Origin: Herbivorax alkaliphila | GTDB taxonomy: Bacteria; Bacillota; Clostridia; Acetivibrionales; Acetivibrionaceae | Assembly: GCF_030848475.1 (NCBI RefSeq) | Contig: NZ_JAVDDS010000018.1 | Coordinates: 1-64,000 of the forward strand | Reading direction: 5' to 3' | Length of the DNA: 64,000 nt | Shown here: in pieces, positions 37,620 to 47,500 of the stretch | How positions within the stretch are numbered: position 1 is the first letter of the stretch | Layout of the letters: every line of letters begins with the position of its first letter | Position numbers and translations under genes: made by a program | Notes under the pieces: generated by a model | What the model was told of the DNA's origin: nothing | The model's input: only the letters and a program-made list of their open reading frames with translations | Database searches by the model: none

Positions 37620-37792
37620 ATTTGTCACCAAGTTTAAGATGGTATCTTCTAATATAATCTATGACTGGGGTTGGGAAATTATTCTTTAAAAAGCTGTTCT
37701 AATTTAGAATTAAAATAATTATCTTTATAGCAGGGATAAAATGCCTAGTCCTTAAAATGAGGTCTTTGAATAATATAGGAGAAATTTTGGTT

Positions 37793-38740
37793 ATGATTTT
37801 AATTATCTTAAATTTTGTTGTTGGAACAGGTTTAATTATGTATGGTGTAAATTTGATGAGCAGTGGACTTGAAAGTGCAAATTTAAAGGTAATAAAAAAG
37901 CTGCTTTTTAAGTTTACAGGAAAAGTTTTTTCAGCTTTTTTAACAGGTACCTTTGTTACAGCATTAGTTCAAAGCAGCACAGCGGTGACAGTTATAACTG
38001 TGGGGCTAGTAAATTCTGGATTAATAAAGTTATCTCAGGCTGTTGGAATAATATATGGTGCAAACATAGGAACAACAATTACTGCACAGCTTATGTCTGT
38101 AAAAGTTAATAAAACAGCATATATAATTGTTCTTTTAGGTGTGCTGTTAAAATGTATATCCAAAAAAAAATCTTCAAAAAGCTTTGGTTCTGCACTTTTA
38201 GGCTTAGGGCTTATGTTTTCGGGTTTTAATATTTTAAATTTAAGTGTGTCCTGTATAGAGCAAAGCACTGTTGTTCATGAAATATTTCAAAAATATGGTC
38301 AAAATTGGCTTGTGGGTATTATTATCGGAATGATAAGTACAATGATTGTACACAGCAGCAGTGCAACGGTAGGAATAACAATAGCTCTTTTTAATTCTAA
38401 CTTAATAAGCTTTGCAACAGCTTTAGGACTGACATTTGGTGATAACATTGGAACATGCATTACTGCTCAAATAGCAAGTCTTAAAATGGGGATAAACGGT
38501 AAAAGAACTGCGTGGGCACATACACTTTATAATATAATCGGAGTACTTGTGGCACTTATATTTTTTATACCATTTACGAGAATGATACAGGAAATCACAT
38601 GTTATATAGGTCAGGACAAAAGCAGATTGGTGGCAAATGCACATACTGTTTTTAATATAGTAAGTGCTGTAGTATTTCTTCCCATTACAAGATATTATGT
38701 TAAGTTCATTGAGTGGATTATACCAAGCAAAACTCGCTAA
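37793..38740 (+). CDS. Na+/phosphate cotransporter family protein
   Basis: This membrane protein of about 315 residues has the internal duplication of the Na/Pi (NptA) family. The QSSTA motif is at about 65-70 (VQSSTAVTVITVGLVNSG), its partner is SSSATVGITIALFNSN, and GANIGTT and GDNIGTC follow each half. It should take up phosphate with sodium. No C-terminal PhoU-like domain is present. The start is uncertain: TTG 37787 and ATG 37793 both follow AGGAGA, and the ATG at 37757 has no ribosome site. Confidence 0.88.
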   Translation: MILIILNFVVGTGLIMYGVNLMSSGLESANLKVIKKLLFKFTGKVFSAFLTGTFVTALVQSSTAVTVITVGLVNSGLIKLSQAVGIIYGANIGTTITAQLMSVKVNKTAYIIVLLGVLLKCISKKKSSKSFGSALLGLGLMFSGFNILNLSVSCIEQSTVVHEIFQKYGQNWLVGIIIGMISTMIVHSSSATVGITIALFNSNLISFATALGLTFGDNIGTCITAQIASLKMGINGKRTAWAHTLYNIIGVLVALIFFIPFTRMIQEITCYIGQDKSRLVANAHTVFNIVSAVVFLPITRYYVKFIEWIIPSKTR

Positions 38741-38756
38741 TGCTTAAAAGATTGCG

Positions 38757-38862
38757 CTCCTCTTCCACGTTGTATTAACATGCTCTATAATTTGCTCCAC
38801 AATGTTTCTTTCATACTTTCATGTTTTTTCGGTCACTTAAATAACATGTCCCCTATATTTAA
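38757..38862 (-). repeat. Copy of an interspersed repeat family
   Basis: On the minus strand this matches the repeat at 51440: ACATGTTATTTAAGTGA, then GAAAGAAACATTGTGGAGCA and TAGAGCATGTTAATA. It fills much of the gap before the LTA-synthase-like gene. Confidence 0.65.
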
Positions 38863-39027
38863 TAGGAAATTATTAATAAATTATTAATAAAATGTTCATA
38901 AAATATTAATAGCTTTATTATATGCTTTATTGTAAAATAGTAGATAAATTATACAATGTAATTATTAAGTTTTAGGGGAGTAAAACTTTAATATGTATAA
39001 AATTATAGAACAGGGGTCATATTTGTT

Positions 39028-40917
39028 ATGTTAAAAAGTATTGAAACTATAAAAAAGAATCCACACTACGGTGAGACATTATATTGGGTTCTTTTTATTT
39101 TTGCTGTTTTGATGAAATGTATCTATTTTCAATTTGCCACTCAGTTAAATAGCAGACCGTATTTATCATTTACAAATTTAATGATGATGCTATCATCTTT
39201 TGCAATTATTTTGATTATATCTGCTCTTGTAGCGTTAGTATTTAATAGAAAAAGAATACTTGCTTTATTTATTGTTAATTTTCTGCTAACTGTATTGTTA
39301 ATAGCAGATACTAATTTTTTTAGGTACTATTATGATTTAATAAGCATACCTGTGTTTAATAATCTTGATAGCAGAATAATGAATACAGTCAATCAGAGTG
39401 TACCAAGTCTTCTTAATTTAAAAGACATAGTTTTTATTGCGGATTTACCTATAATGTTTGCAGGGCTTATTATTTTAAATAAAAGAGTAGAAAAGATAAA
39501 GTTTCGTAAAAGGGCATTAAGATCGCTAACTTTATTGACAATAGGTCTTGTAACTTTTTTAACTGTTTACCCAAAAGCAGAAGTTACTACATTTGCGTAC
39601 AGTAATAACTATTCTACTCAAAATCTTGGAGTGTTTTACTCTCACTTTTACAGCACAAAATCATTTATAAGGGAAAATATATTTAGATGTGGTGACCTCG
39701 AAGAGGATAAGAAAAATATGATAAAAGATATGTTTAAAGATAAAAACAAGAGTAGAACAGGGGATAGATATTTTGGCGTTGCAGAAGACAAAAACCTTAT
39801 TATAGTTCAAATGGAGTCTATACAAAGCTTTGTAATAGGAGAGTCTATAAATGGGGAGGAAATAACCCCTAATTTAAACAGACTCATTGATGACAGTCTT
39901 TATTTTGACAATATATATTATCAAACGGCAGGAGGAAATACGTCAGATGCGGAGTTTTTATTTAATACTTCCCTTTACCCGGTGGAAGAAGGAGCTGTAT
40001 ACTATAGATTTTATGAAAATACTTACCATTCTCTGCCGTTAACGTTAAAGGATAAGGGCTATGATACATATTCTCTTCATGGATTTGACAAAGACTTTTG
40101 GAATAGAAATGAAATGTACGAAGCTATTGGATTTGACAATTTTTTCAGTGCCAAAGACTATGAAATGGATGAATTTGCAGGATGGCAGGGGGATGCGTTA
40201 AGCGATTTATCATTTTTCAGGCAGTCTATTGATAAAATTGATACATCCAATCCTTTTTATGGTTTTTTTGTAACGCTTTCTTGTCATCACCCTTATGATT
40301 ACTTTGAAGATTTTGAATATGATGTTGGAGAGCTAGAGGGAACTTATTTAGGAAATTACATTAAGGCGGCAAATTATGCCGATGAGTGCATAGGTTATTT
40401 TATAGAAGAACTTAAAAAACGTGATTTATACAATGACAGTCTGTTGGTTTTATATGGAGACCACAAAGCTATTCCTAAAGTACATGCAGATAAATTATTT
40501 GAATTTTTAGAAATAGAAGACAGGGAAGATAATTGGGCAAAGATTCAAAAAGTACCTCTTGTGATGAGATACCCTGATCAGGAAACCTCAGAGATATTAA
40601 GTGGTATCGGTGGACAGATTGATATCCTGCCAACTATATCAAATATGATGGGATTTGATTTTCCATATGCATTAGGAAAGGACTTGTTAAATACAGATGA
40701 ACAGTATGCAATATTTAGAAATGGTTCTATAATTACAAATGATTATGTGTATATTAATTGTTCACGAAATGTGTATGATTATAAAGATGGAAATTTATTA
40801 GATATAGAGCCTTATGAAGAAGAGATTTCTTCATACTTAAAAGAACTTGAAGTTTCGGATATTATTATTACGAAAGATGTGTTTAAGGGAACTGATTTAG
40901 TAATAGACAAAAAATAG
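39028..40917 (+). CDS. LTA synthase family membrane sulfatase
   Basis: This 629-residue protein has about five N-terminal membrane helices (20-200) and an outside alkaline-phosphatase-like domain (about 240-600). NLIIVQMES binds the metal, and the catalytic Thr is in GGNTSDAEF (about 305). LHGFDKDFWNR, SCHHPYDY and YGDHKAI complete the metal site. The family transfers glycerol phosphate to build lipoteichoic acid or modifies other envelope polymers. It stands alone. Confidence 0.9.
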   Translation: MLKSIETIKKNPHYGETLYWVLFIFAVLMKCIYFQFATQLNSRPYLSFTNLMMMLSSFAIILIISALVALVFNRKRILALFIVNFLLTVLLIADTNFFRYYYDLISIPVFNNLDSRIMNTVNQSVPSLLNLKDIVFIADLPIMFAGLIILNKRVEKIKFRKRALRSLTLLTIGLVTFLTVYPKAEVTTFAYSNNYSTQNLGVFYSHFYSTKSFIRENIFRCGDLEEDKKNMIKDMFKDKNKSRTGDRYFGVAEDKNLIIVQMESIQSFVIGESINGEEITPNLNRLIDDSLYFDNIYYQTAGGNTSDAEFLFNTSLYPVEEGAVYYRFYENTYHSLPLTLKDKGYDTYSLHGFDKDFWNRNEMYEAIGFDNFFSAKDYEMDEFAGWQGDALSDLSFFRQSIDKIDTSNPFYGFFVTLSCHHPYDYFEDFEYDVGELEGTYLGNYIKAANYADECIGYFIEELKKRDLYNDSLLVLYGDHKAIPKVHADKLFEFLEIEDREDNWAKIQKVPLVMRYPDQETSEILSGIGGQIDILPTISNMMGFDFPYALGKDLLNTDEQYAIFRNGSIITNDYVYINCSRNVYDYKDGNLLDIEPYEEEISSYLKELEVSDIIITKDVFKGTDLVIDKK

Positions 40918-40982
40918 TAGCCAATTCTCATCTAAATCATTGGGATTTTGCTAGGTTACTTATTAAGAGATTACTTAGCTAA

Positions 40983-41028
40983 ATATAAGAGCAACGCCAC
41001 CTTATAGAAGGAAGAGTTGCTCTTATAT
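40983..41028. terminator. Bidirectional terminator
   Basis: ATATAAGAGCAAC and GTTGCTCTTATAT are exact complements around a 20-base loop, between two convergent genes. Confidence 0.8.
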
Positions 41029-41033
41029 TTCAC

Positions 41034-41528
41034 TTACTTTCCACAGCATTTTTTATATTTTTTTCCGCTTCCACATGGACATGGCTCATTTCTACCTACT
41101 TTATCGCTAACAGCCATTTTTGATCTGTTATAGTCCTTAGTCATTTTGTCACGTTTTTCTTTTGAAAAGATATTGTCCCATGCTTGAAGGGTGTAAAGCC
41201 AGTTAGCTTTTGCATCAAGCATATTATAAAAAAGGGCAGTAAGGTCAACGTCTAATTTTATATGAGAATCTTCTTCTAATGAATCAAGATCCAACTCCTT
41301 TAAAAGGCTTTCATTAATTCCATCTAGGAAACCTAAAAAATATGTATTTTTCATGTCAAGCTTTTTGGCAAGTTCGCCTACAGTACCCTCTATAACTTCA
41401 TCGTGATGACTAAGTATATACTCATAAGTGTTTTTTTCCTGTAGAAGATAATCATTCCAAAACTTATTATGTTCTACTTCATTTCTCTCTCTATCCGCAA
41501 TTTCTTTCCATTGACTATATATACTCAT
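41034..41528 (-). CDS. SEC-C motif protein
   Basis: This 164-residue protein ends with [21 protein letters not shown], a SEC-C zinc-binding motif as in the tail of SecA. The rest (about 1-130) is helical. It resembles a conserved clostridial protein of unknown role. SEC-C tails often mediate contact with ribosomes or SecB-like partners. AAGGAGAG lies upstream of the ATG. Confidence 0.82.
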   Translation of the reverse strand: MSIYSQWKEIADRERNEVEHNKFWNDYLLQEKNTYEYILSHHDEVIEGTVGELAKKLDMKNTYFLGFLDGINESLLKELDLDSLEEDSHIKLDVDLTALFYNMLDAKANWLYTLQAWDNIFSKEKRDKMTKDYNRSKMAVSDKVGRNEPCPCGSGKKYKKCCGK

Positions 41529-41554
41529 GTTTGATTTATCTCTCCTTCTTATTT

Positions 41555-41625
41555 TTCTTATTCTAAGGCTTCATCTAAAGCCTAGATGTTTAGTTTTAGC
41601 TAAACCAGTTTACTTCTAAATAATT
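41555..41625 (-). repeat. Interspersed repeat with TTTAGCTAAA palindrome
   Basis: Read on the minus strand it runs GTTTAGCTAAAACTAAAC, then a CTAGGCTTTAGATGAAGCC hairpin and CTTAGAATAAG. Related copies lie at 42366-42420, 50510-50612 and, in part, 28264-28316. It seems to be a small non-coding mobile repeat. Confidence 0.6.
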
Positions 41626-41635
41626 ATAACATAAA

Positions 41636-42295
41636 TTATTTTTTTATTACAGCTTTTATTCTAAAAACGTCTCTAGCCCTTCCAAACCCCAGCCTTTTTG
41701 ACCATTGGGTGTCAAATTTTTTTAAATCTTCATTTGTTACAATGTCAGTTTCTACAATATCAATTCCACAGGACTGGTATATTGGAATAAGATTACTTTT
41801 TATATATTCAACAGACAAGTTTGGCAGTTCTCTGCGGCTCATTTCTCCTGCTTCATGAAGGTTGTTGTATGTAAACCATATTTCAACATCGGCCTTTGGT
41901 GGTTTGGCAATTTTAACAACATTGTTTAAAATAACACTGTTTCCCTTTACCACTCCTTCTAAAAGGCTTCCCCATGGAAGGTTTATATATATATTATCAG
42001 CTTTATTATCCAGCTGACAGGGTAAATCTTCAGCTGCTGCAATTACATACAAAGCATTTGTAATTCCCCCTTTAGCTGGCTTCTTTATAGACTTAGATGA
42101 AAACTCCGTCATATTTTCAGCAACAGGGTCAATGCCGATATAAAAATTGTTTGGATTACTTTTAGCATTTTTATAGGTAAATCTGCCATTGCCTGTCCCA
42201 ATATCAACAATGACCGAGTCATAATTATTAATTATTTTATCAAAATTAAAATCTTCGAGTATTGTTTTTCCCTTCAGTATTCTCAATATAAACAA
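41636..42295 (-). CDS. KamB/NpmA-like 16S rRNA (adenine-N1) methyltransferase
   Basis: This 219-residue Rossmann methyltransferase has the SAM motif VDIGTGNGRF (29-38). Key family features are FYIGIDPVAENM, KKPAKGG, NIYINLPWGSLLEG (Trp about 108) and DTQWSKRLGFGR (Trp about 198). Trp107 and Trp197 of NpmA stack on A1408 of 16S rRNA, and here both fall at nearly the same positions. Such enzymes block aminoglycosides such as kanamycin and apramycin. A chromosomal clostridial homologue may do the same or serve another target. TTG 42295 or 42286 could be the start. Confidence 0.75.
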   Translation of the reverse strand: MFILRILKGKTILEDFNFDKIINNYDSVIVDIGTGNGRFTYKNAKSNPNNFYIGIDPVAENMTEFSSKSIKKPAKGGITNALYVIAAAEDLPCQLDNKADNIYINLPWGSLLEGVVKGNSVILNNVVKIAKPPKADVEIWFTYNNLHEAGEMSRRELPNLSVEYIKSNLIPIYQSCGIDIVETDIVTNEDLKKFDTQWSKRLGFGRARDVFRIKAVIKK

Positions 42296-42616
42296 TCCTT
42301 TACAAGCTATTTTTTAATATTAAGATTATAGCATTTTTGTGTATTCAAATACAAGGAAGAAAAACTAGGGTGGTGCCTGAAGCCTCCATGTTTAGCTTTA
42401 GCTAAACTAGTTCACTTTTTCATTTGTAAAAACTATGTGGATATATTTTGAAAAGCACACCAATTAGATTGTAGCAACTTATGGTATATGATATAATTTT
42501 TTTGTAGACATGTATATTTTGAAATGAGCGAATTTGCTATTATAAATAAAATTTTGGGTTAAGATGGGGAATTTGTTTTATAAAAAAATAAAATTTTTAT
42601 ATAGGGAGGCGTTTTT
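42296..42616. other. Intergenic region with repeat copy
   Basis: At 42366-42420 GCCTGAAGCCTCCATG and TTTAGCTTTAGCTAAACTAG match the repeat family at 41555 and 50510. The rest has no supported feature until the ribosome site GGGAGGCG of the next gene. Confidence 0.5.
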
Positions 42617-45600
42617 TTGTTTAAAAAGATTAATGCAATAATTTGTATTTTAGTAATGTTTTGCACCACCTCTTTGTTTTTGCAAAACAATGTATCAGCA
42701 TTTGAAGGAGAAGTGAAAGTAGGAGAGGGAAGTTATTCCACTGTATTACCTTCAGGTGCGGAAAATGCCCAATCGACAATATATAGGACAGGCAATGTAA
42801 AAGGGCCTATGTCAACAAATGATTGGTGGAGTTCAACAGCGTTTTTACAGTACTCAGAGCGTCAGCATCCTCATCCCCTTGGCATGATAAATAAAGAGGA
42901 AGGAATTCAGGTGTATTATCCCGGTTCTTCAATATTTGCCAATGAAAATGCCATAGCTGGTTGGATGAACTTACCAGAGGATACCTCTGATGATTTCACA
43001 ATAGGTCATTCTTCTGTAAATGCATTTCCAGACACAAAAGTTGACAGTTACAGTGACTGGTTTGTTACTAATTTATTTTCAAGCGGCTCTAATTCAATGA
43101 GAGTAACATATGGTTCAGGTTCGCCATATCTTTATTTTGACTATGCAGGTGGAAATCCAAAATTGACATTTGGAAGAGCTCCTTATATATGGTCAGGAGA
43201 TGCCAATTCAAAAGTTCTAGGTATTACCATAAATGAAAGGCATTATGGCTTATTTGGTCCAGAAGGATCTACTTGGTCAGGTATAGGGACTACAACACTT
43301 ACAAATAATTTAGGTAATAGTGATTATTTTTCAGTGGCATTATTGCCAGATAACAGCCAAGAGACTCTTTCAAAATTCACACAATATGCCTATTCCCATG
43401 TAACAGATACAAAAGCAGATTTTGTGTACAATGAGGATAGAGGTGAAGTTGTCACAACTTTTACATATACAACAGAGGTAAAAGAGGGAAGTGAAACAGG
43501 AACACTTTTTGCACTGTATCCTCACCAATGGAGACATACAGACAGTGATTTATTAAACTATTCATATGAAACTGTAAAAGGTGAAATGAGACTTGGAAAA
43601 GGAAACGGCTTTCAAACAAAAATGAAGTATACAGGAGTGTTGCCAACGCTTCCTGATCTGGGTACATATGAAAAAGAGCGTTTAAATAACTATATAAACA
43701 GTGAAGCTGGGAATACTCCTAATTTAGCTGTTGACACTTACAATGTAGGGAAGGAATTAGGTAAGGCAGCAGTTTTAGCTCCAATTGCAGAACAGTTGGG
43801 GAATACGGAAGCTTTAAATGCATTTCACAATAGAATAAAGCAAGGTCTTGAAACCTGGTTTACAGCAAGTGATTATCATGGAAATCTTAAAGATTCCACA
43901 GTTTTTTATTACAATGACATATGGGGAACAATGATTGGCTATCAGGACAGTCATGGAAGTGGCCCTTTAATAAATGACCATCACTTTCACTTTGGCTACT
44001 ATGTCAAAGCGGCAGCAGAAATTGCCAGACTTGATTCTAATTGGGCGTCCCAGTCCAACTGGGGAGGCATGGTAGAATTGTTGATAAGTGATTTTGCAGG
44101 AGGCAGAGACGATGATTTATTTCCCTATCTTCGAAATTTTGATTCATATTCGGGACATTCCTGGGCTTCAGGTAATGCAAACTTTGGAGATGGAAACAAT
44201 CAGGAGTCTTCATCAGAGGCAATGAACGCATGGACAGCTATGATATTGTGGGGAGAAGCAACAGGAAATACAGAAATAAGAGATAGAGGAATATATTTAT
44301 ATACAACTGAAATGCATGCAATTAACGAGTATTGGTTTGACGTACACCAGAGTAATTTTCACAGCGATTATCCCCATGATCAAATTGCCATGGTGTGGGG
44401 TGGAAAGTTGGTTAATGGCACATGGTGGTCAGAAAATCCAGAGGAAATTCACGGCATAAATTGGCTTCCACTACATGGAGGATCCTTGTATCTTGGACAT
44501 TATCCTGAATATGTGGATAGAAACTATACAGATTTGCTAAATCGCCGTCAATCTACAGATTGGCTTTTGTGGGATGATTTAATCTGGATGTACCGTGCAA
44601 TGTCAAATCCATCTGATGCAATAAATCAGATGAATGCAGGAATTGATGATGATTCAAATTGGCTGGAAGCTGGAAATACCAAAGCACATACCTATCACTG
44701 GATACACAATTTTAATGCTGTTGGGAATGTTGATAGAGATGTAACTTCAAATCATCCTGTTTATGCTGTGTTTAACAAGGACGGGGAAAGGACATATGTT
44801 GCCTACAACTATAATGATTCTCCAGTAACAGTATTATTTTCAGATGGAAAAGCCATTAAAGTGGAGGCAAATTCTATGGCAGCATTAACAGCTGAAGAAG
44901 CTATGAATTGGGAACAACGACCAATACCAGAATGTACATCACCACCACCAAGACCAGAGCGACCAGTACCAGTACCAGTGGTAACACCAACTCCACCTGT
45001 AGCGGAGGGTTTGGTTATAGATGATTTTGACAGTTCTTCTCAGTGGGATTCGGGTAAAAATGACCTTGGAGAGGATATTGTAATAAATGGAGGGATTTAC
45101 AATTTAGAAGCTAACACCAACCTATATTTCTTTTATGATGGTGGAAATAGTCCTGAATCATTTGATACATATATAAACAGGGATATTTCTTCTTACAGCC
45201 ACCTAGTGTTAAATATAAAGGGAGGCTCAGGAGGCGAAGAGACATCCCTAGATATTATTTTAAATGATGGTACAGACCGAGGTGTTCCATTATCAGACTA
45301 TGGAAGTTTAACTACAGACTACAAAGATATTAAAATACCTCTTTCAGACTTTGGAGCAGATTTGACAAATATTAATTATTTGAGGTTTGAAGGAACAGGA
45401 ACTGCAAAAGTTATAAGAATAAATGAAATAAAAACAGGTGCTTTAGAGAGTGATTTTATATATGGTGATATTAATGGAGATGGGGAAGTAGATTCAAATG
45501 ACTATATTTTATTGAGTAGATATTTATTAGAGATTACAGATAGTTTTCCTACTGCTTTTGGTGAGCAGGCAGCAGACTTAAACGGGGACGGCACTATAGA

Positions 45601-45670
45601 TTCTACAGATGCCACTATTTTAAAAAGGTATCTACTTGAAATAATGAATGAGTTTCCTGTAGAAAATTAA
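42617..45670 (+). CDS. Secreted GH81 endo-beta-1,3-glucanase with dockerin
   Basis: This 1017-residue enzyme starts with a signal peptide (cleavage near NVSAFEG, about residue 28). The GH81 catalytic region covers about 40-780. Marks are MSTNDWWSS, NDHHFHFGYYVKAAA and NQESSSEAMNAW, with the paired catalytic Glu. A Pro-rich linker (about 775-795) leads to a beta-sandwich of about 140 residues that may bind carbohydrate. The type I dockerin at about 955-1013 has two calcium loops (DINGDGEVDSNDY, DLNGDGTIDSTDA). It should attach to a cellulosome scaffoldin and cut beta-1,3-glucans such as callose or laminarin. It begins at TTG. Confidence 0.94.
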   Translation: MFKKINAIICILVMFCTTSLFLQNNVSAFEGEVKVGEGSYSTVLPSGAENAQSTIYRTGNVKGPMSTNDWWSSTAFLQYSERQHPHPLGMINKEEGIQVYYPGSSIFANENAIAGWMNLPEDTSDDFTIGHSSVNAFPDTKVDSYSDWFVTNLFSSGSNSMRVTYGSGSPYLYFDYAGGNPKLTFGRAPYIWSGDANSKVLGITINERHYGLFGPEGSTWSGIGTTTLTNNLGNSDYFSVALLPDNSQETLSKFTQYAYSHVTDTKADFVYNEDRGEVVTTFTYTTEVKEGSETGTLFALYPHQWRHTDSDLLNYSYETVKGEMRLGKGNGFQTKMKYTGVLPTLPDLGTYEKERLNNYINSEAGNTPNLAVDTYNVGKELGKAAVLAPIAEQLGNTEALNAFHNRIKQGLETWFTASDYHGNLKDSTVFYYNDIWGTMIGYQDSHGSGPLINDHHFHFGYYVKAAAEIARLDSNWASQSNWGGMVELLISDFAGGRDDDLFPYLRNFDSYSGHSWASGNANFGDGNNQESSSEAMNAWTAMILWGEATGNTEIRDRGIYLYTTEMHAINEYWFDVHQSNFHSDYPHDQIAMVWGGKLVNGTWWSENPEEIHGINWLPLHGGSLYLGHYPEYVDRNYTDLLNRRQSTDWLLWDDLIWMYRAMSNPSDAINQMNAGIDDDSNWLEAGNTKAHTYHWIHNFNAVGNVDRDVTSNHPVYAVFNKDGERTYVAYNYNDSPVTVLFSDGKAIKVEANSMAALTAEEAMNWEQRPIPECTSPPPRPERPVPVPVVTPTPPVAEGLVIDDFDSSSQWDSGKNDLGEDIVINGGIYNLEANTNLYFFYDGGNSPESFDTYINRDISSYSHLVLNIKGGSGGEETSLDIILNDGTDRGVPLSDYGSLTTDYKDIKIPLSDFGADLTNINYLRFEGTGTAKVIRINEIKTGALESDFIYGDINGDGEVDSNDYILLSRYLLEITDSFPTAFGEQAADLNGDGTIDSTDATILKRYLLEIMNEFPVEN

Positions 45671-45704
45671 AAAGAATGCCCTCCATATGGGGGGCATATC
45701 TTTT
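45671..45704. terminator. Bidirectional terminator
   Basis: AAAGAATGCCCTCC and GGGGGGCATATCTTT pair around ATAT, between the convergent GH81 and wrbA-like genes. Confidence 0.82.
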
Positions 45705-45708
45705 AAAA

Positions 45709-46320
45709 TTATTTTGCCAATTTAGCTGCAATGCCAGCTACATACTTTCCTTGAAACTTAGCTCCAGCCAGCTCCCTTTCAGATGGCATCCTGCTTCCAT
45801 CTCCACCTGCAATAGTTGTGGCACCATAGGGAGATCCACCTGTGATTTCCTCTAAAGTAGTTTGATCACTAAAGCTATAAGGAAGTCCTGCAATAATCAT
45901 ACCGTGATGAAGCAAAGTGGTATGGAAAGTTAAAATAGTTGACTCTTGACCTCCATGTTGTGTTGCTGTGCTCGTAAAGACACTGCCCACTTTTCCGACC
46001 AATGCACCTTCTGCCCACAAACCACCTGTTCCATCTAAAAACTGTCTCATTTGACCAGCCATATTTCCAAATCGAGTTGGAGTTCCAAATATAATTCCAT
46101 CAGCACTGGTTAATTCATCAACAGTGCAAACTGGTATATGTTCAAAGGTTTTTGCTGCATCAAAAGCACCAATTTGTTTTAATAAATCTTCTGAAAGAGT
46201 TTCAGGGACTCTTCTTAAAACAACTTCTGCACCTTCAACTTCTTTAGCTCCTTCTGCAACAGCTTCTGCCATCTTATATATATGACCATAAGCAGAATAA
46301 AATAGAATCAATATTTTCAT
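45709..46320 (-). CDS. wrbA: NAD(P)H:quinone oxidoreductase, WrbA type
   Basis: This 203-residue flavodoxin-like enzyme binds FMN and reduces quinones by two electrons. FMN loops are [11 protein letters not shown] and [27 protein letters not shown] and [16 protein letters not shown] are WrbA signatures. The ribosome site AAGGAGCTG is well placed. Confidence 0.93.
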   Translation of the reverse strand: MKILILFYSAYGHIYKMAEAVAEGAKEVEGAEVVLRRVPETLSEDLLKQIGAFDAAKTFEHIPVCTVDELTSADGIIFGTPTRFGNMAGQMRQFLDGTGGLWAEGALVGKVGSVFTSTATQHGGQESTILTFHTTLLHHGMIIAGLPYSFSDQTTLEEITGGSPYGATTIAGGDGSRMPSERELAGAKFQGKYVAGIAAKLAK

Positions 46321-46440
46321 AAAATCAGCTCCTTAGTTTTTCTTTTGTTAAATATATATCCATATATTTAACTCTAAAACATAAAATTTAAACTGGACTT
46401 ATTAAAATATAAATGTTATAATTGTTTTGTTTCAAATAAT

Positions 46441-46516
46441 GCCCTCATAGCTCAGTAGGTAGAGTGCATCCATGGTAAGGATGAGGTCACCGGTTCAAGC
46501 CCGGTTGAGGGCTCCA
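46441..46516 (+). tRNA. tRNA-Thr (GGT anticodon)
   Basis: The acceptor stem GCCCTCA/TGAGGGC, D-stem GCTC/GAGT, anticodon stem CATCC/GGATG with loop ATGGTAA, and T-stem ACCGG/CCGGT with TTCAAGC all form. GGT in the loop reads threonine codons. The CCA end is encoded (46514-46516). The 3' half of this gene is the integration site of the islands downstream. Confidence 0.96.
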
Positions 46517-46534
46517 AAGTAAAAGGTCTTGAAG
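46468..46534 (+). repeat. att site 1 (tRNA-Thr 3' half)
   Basis: The 60 bases 46468-46527 are identical to 48059-48118 and similar to 57584-57640. They run from the anticodon stem through CCA and 11 bases beyond. This is the usual shape of a tRNA attachment site, with the intact gene at the left end. Confidence 0.88.
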
Positions 46535-46869
46535 TGTTCAAGGTCTTGGAGATATTCCTTTAGTATGATGTCAATTCTTGATGCTCTATGAAATTCTGCA
46601 TTTATTTCTTCTATGTGGCTGCTAGGGAGGAGGTCTAAATTGTTTCTTGCCTTTATTATGCAGTCCTCTATTTTTGAAGCATTTCTTCTGTCTACGAAGT
46701 CGTAAAAGGTCTTTTGGTAAAGGTCATCTGAAAAGCCTAGAAATAGGCTTGAGTCATTTTAACCATCTAAGTCAATTAGAAGTACTTTAAATCCTAACTT
46801 GGCTAAATCATGAGAGAACTGAACAGATATTGTACTCTTGCCAACATTTAACATAGCAATCTTTTTTAT
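46495..46869 (-). pseudogene. ParA/Soj-like ATPase, decayed
   Basis: On the minus strand the frame reads KKIAMLN, then VGKSTISVQFSHDLAKLG, then KVLLIDLDG, followed by a stop and in frame NDSSLFLGFSDDLY and about 70 more residues. This is the N-terminal part of a ParA-type partition ATPase. Four defects are seen: the start codon after GAGGAGG is ATA, the P-loop has lost its NKGG residues, TAA replaces a Gln codon at 46759-46761, and the 3' end is cut off at the tRNA att site. It is a relic of a plasmid-like or integrative element. Confidence 0.78.
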
Positions 46870-46999
46870 GGGGATTCCTCCTCGTTTTTTTTGCAAACAA
46901 AAAACTACTTTCAAAAATTAAAAATAGTTTTGGTTATAAATACAAAATTATAAAATTCTAAAATGAAGTATTAATTAAATCCAACTGATTGGAATATTT

Positions 47000-47500
47000 T
47001 CAGATTTCATTTTCTTTTTTTAAAATGTCTTCATATAATTTTTGCGATATTCTGTATCCTTTTTCTAATAATACGTCAATAAAAGGGTTTATTTTATCTA
47101 TCTTTTCTTCCTGTTTTGCAATCCTTAAAATACCTAATGTTCCTATTGGAGTCAATAAAAAAGACTTTGCTCCGTTTCTTGCTGTTTTTTCATCAATCAG
47201 AACAAAATCGACATTTAACTCACTTCCACCAACTATTGTTTCAATTTCTCCTTTATGCATTCTACCAATCATTTTTCTTATCAATATTTCATCTTTTACA
47301 CTGTAAACTTTAATTTTTCCTTCATCCACTGCAGATGTTACTTCTCTTTTTCCATAATCAACTTCGTTTTCTGAATTTATAATTTCACAAAATACCCCAT
47401 TAGGAATATATACAACATCAAATAAATTCCATAACAAATATAGCTTGCCAATCATTGATAGTGCAATAAGGGGACTAGTGTTGCTAATTATTTTACTCAT
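47000..47500 (-). CDS. DUF3368 PIN-like toxin
   Basis: This 166-residue protein has the VapC-like pattern: ISNTSPLIAL with the first Asp replaced by Asn-Thr-Ser as in DUF3368, GEIETIVGGSEL, and VLIDEKTAR with acidic residues for a nuclease site. DUF3368 proteins are usually encoded with a UPF0175 antitoxin, as here, with an eight-base overlap. It probably cuts RNA when free. It is the only intact module of island 1. Confidence 0.85.
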   Translation of the reverse strand: MSKIISNTSPLIALSMIGKLYLLWNLFDVVYIPNGVFCEIINSENEVDYGKREVTSAVDEGKIKVYSVKDEILIRKMIGRMHKGEIETIVGGSELNVDFVLIDEKTARNGAKSFLLTPIGTLGILRIAKQEEKIDKINPFIDVLLEKGYRISQKLYEDILKKENEI

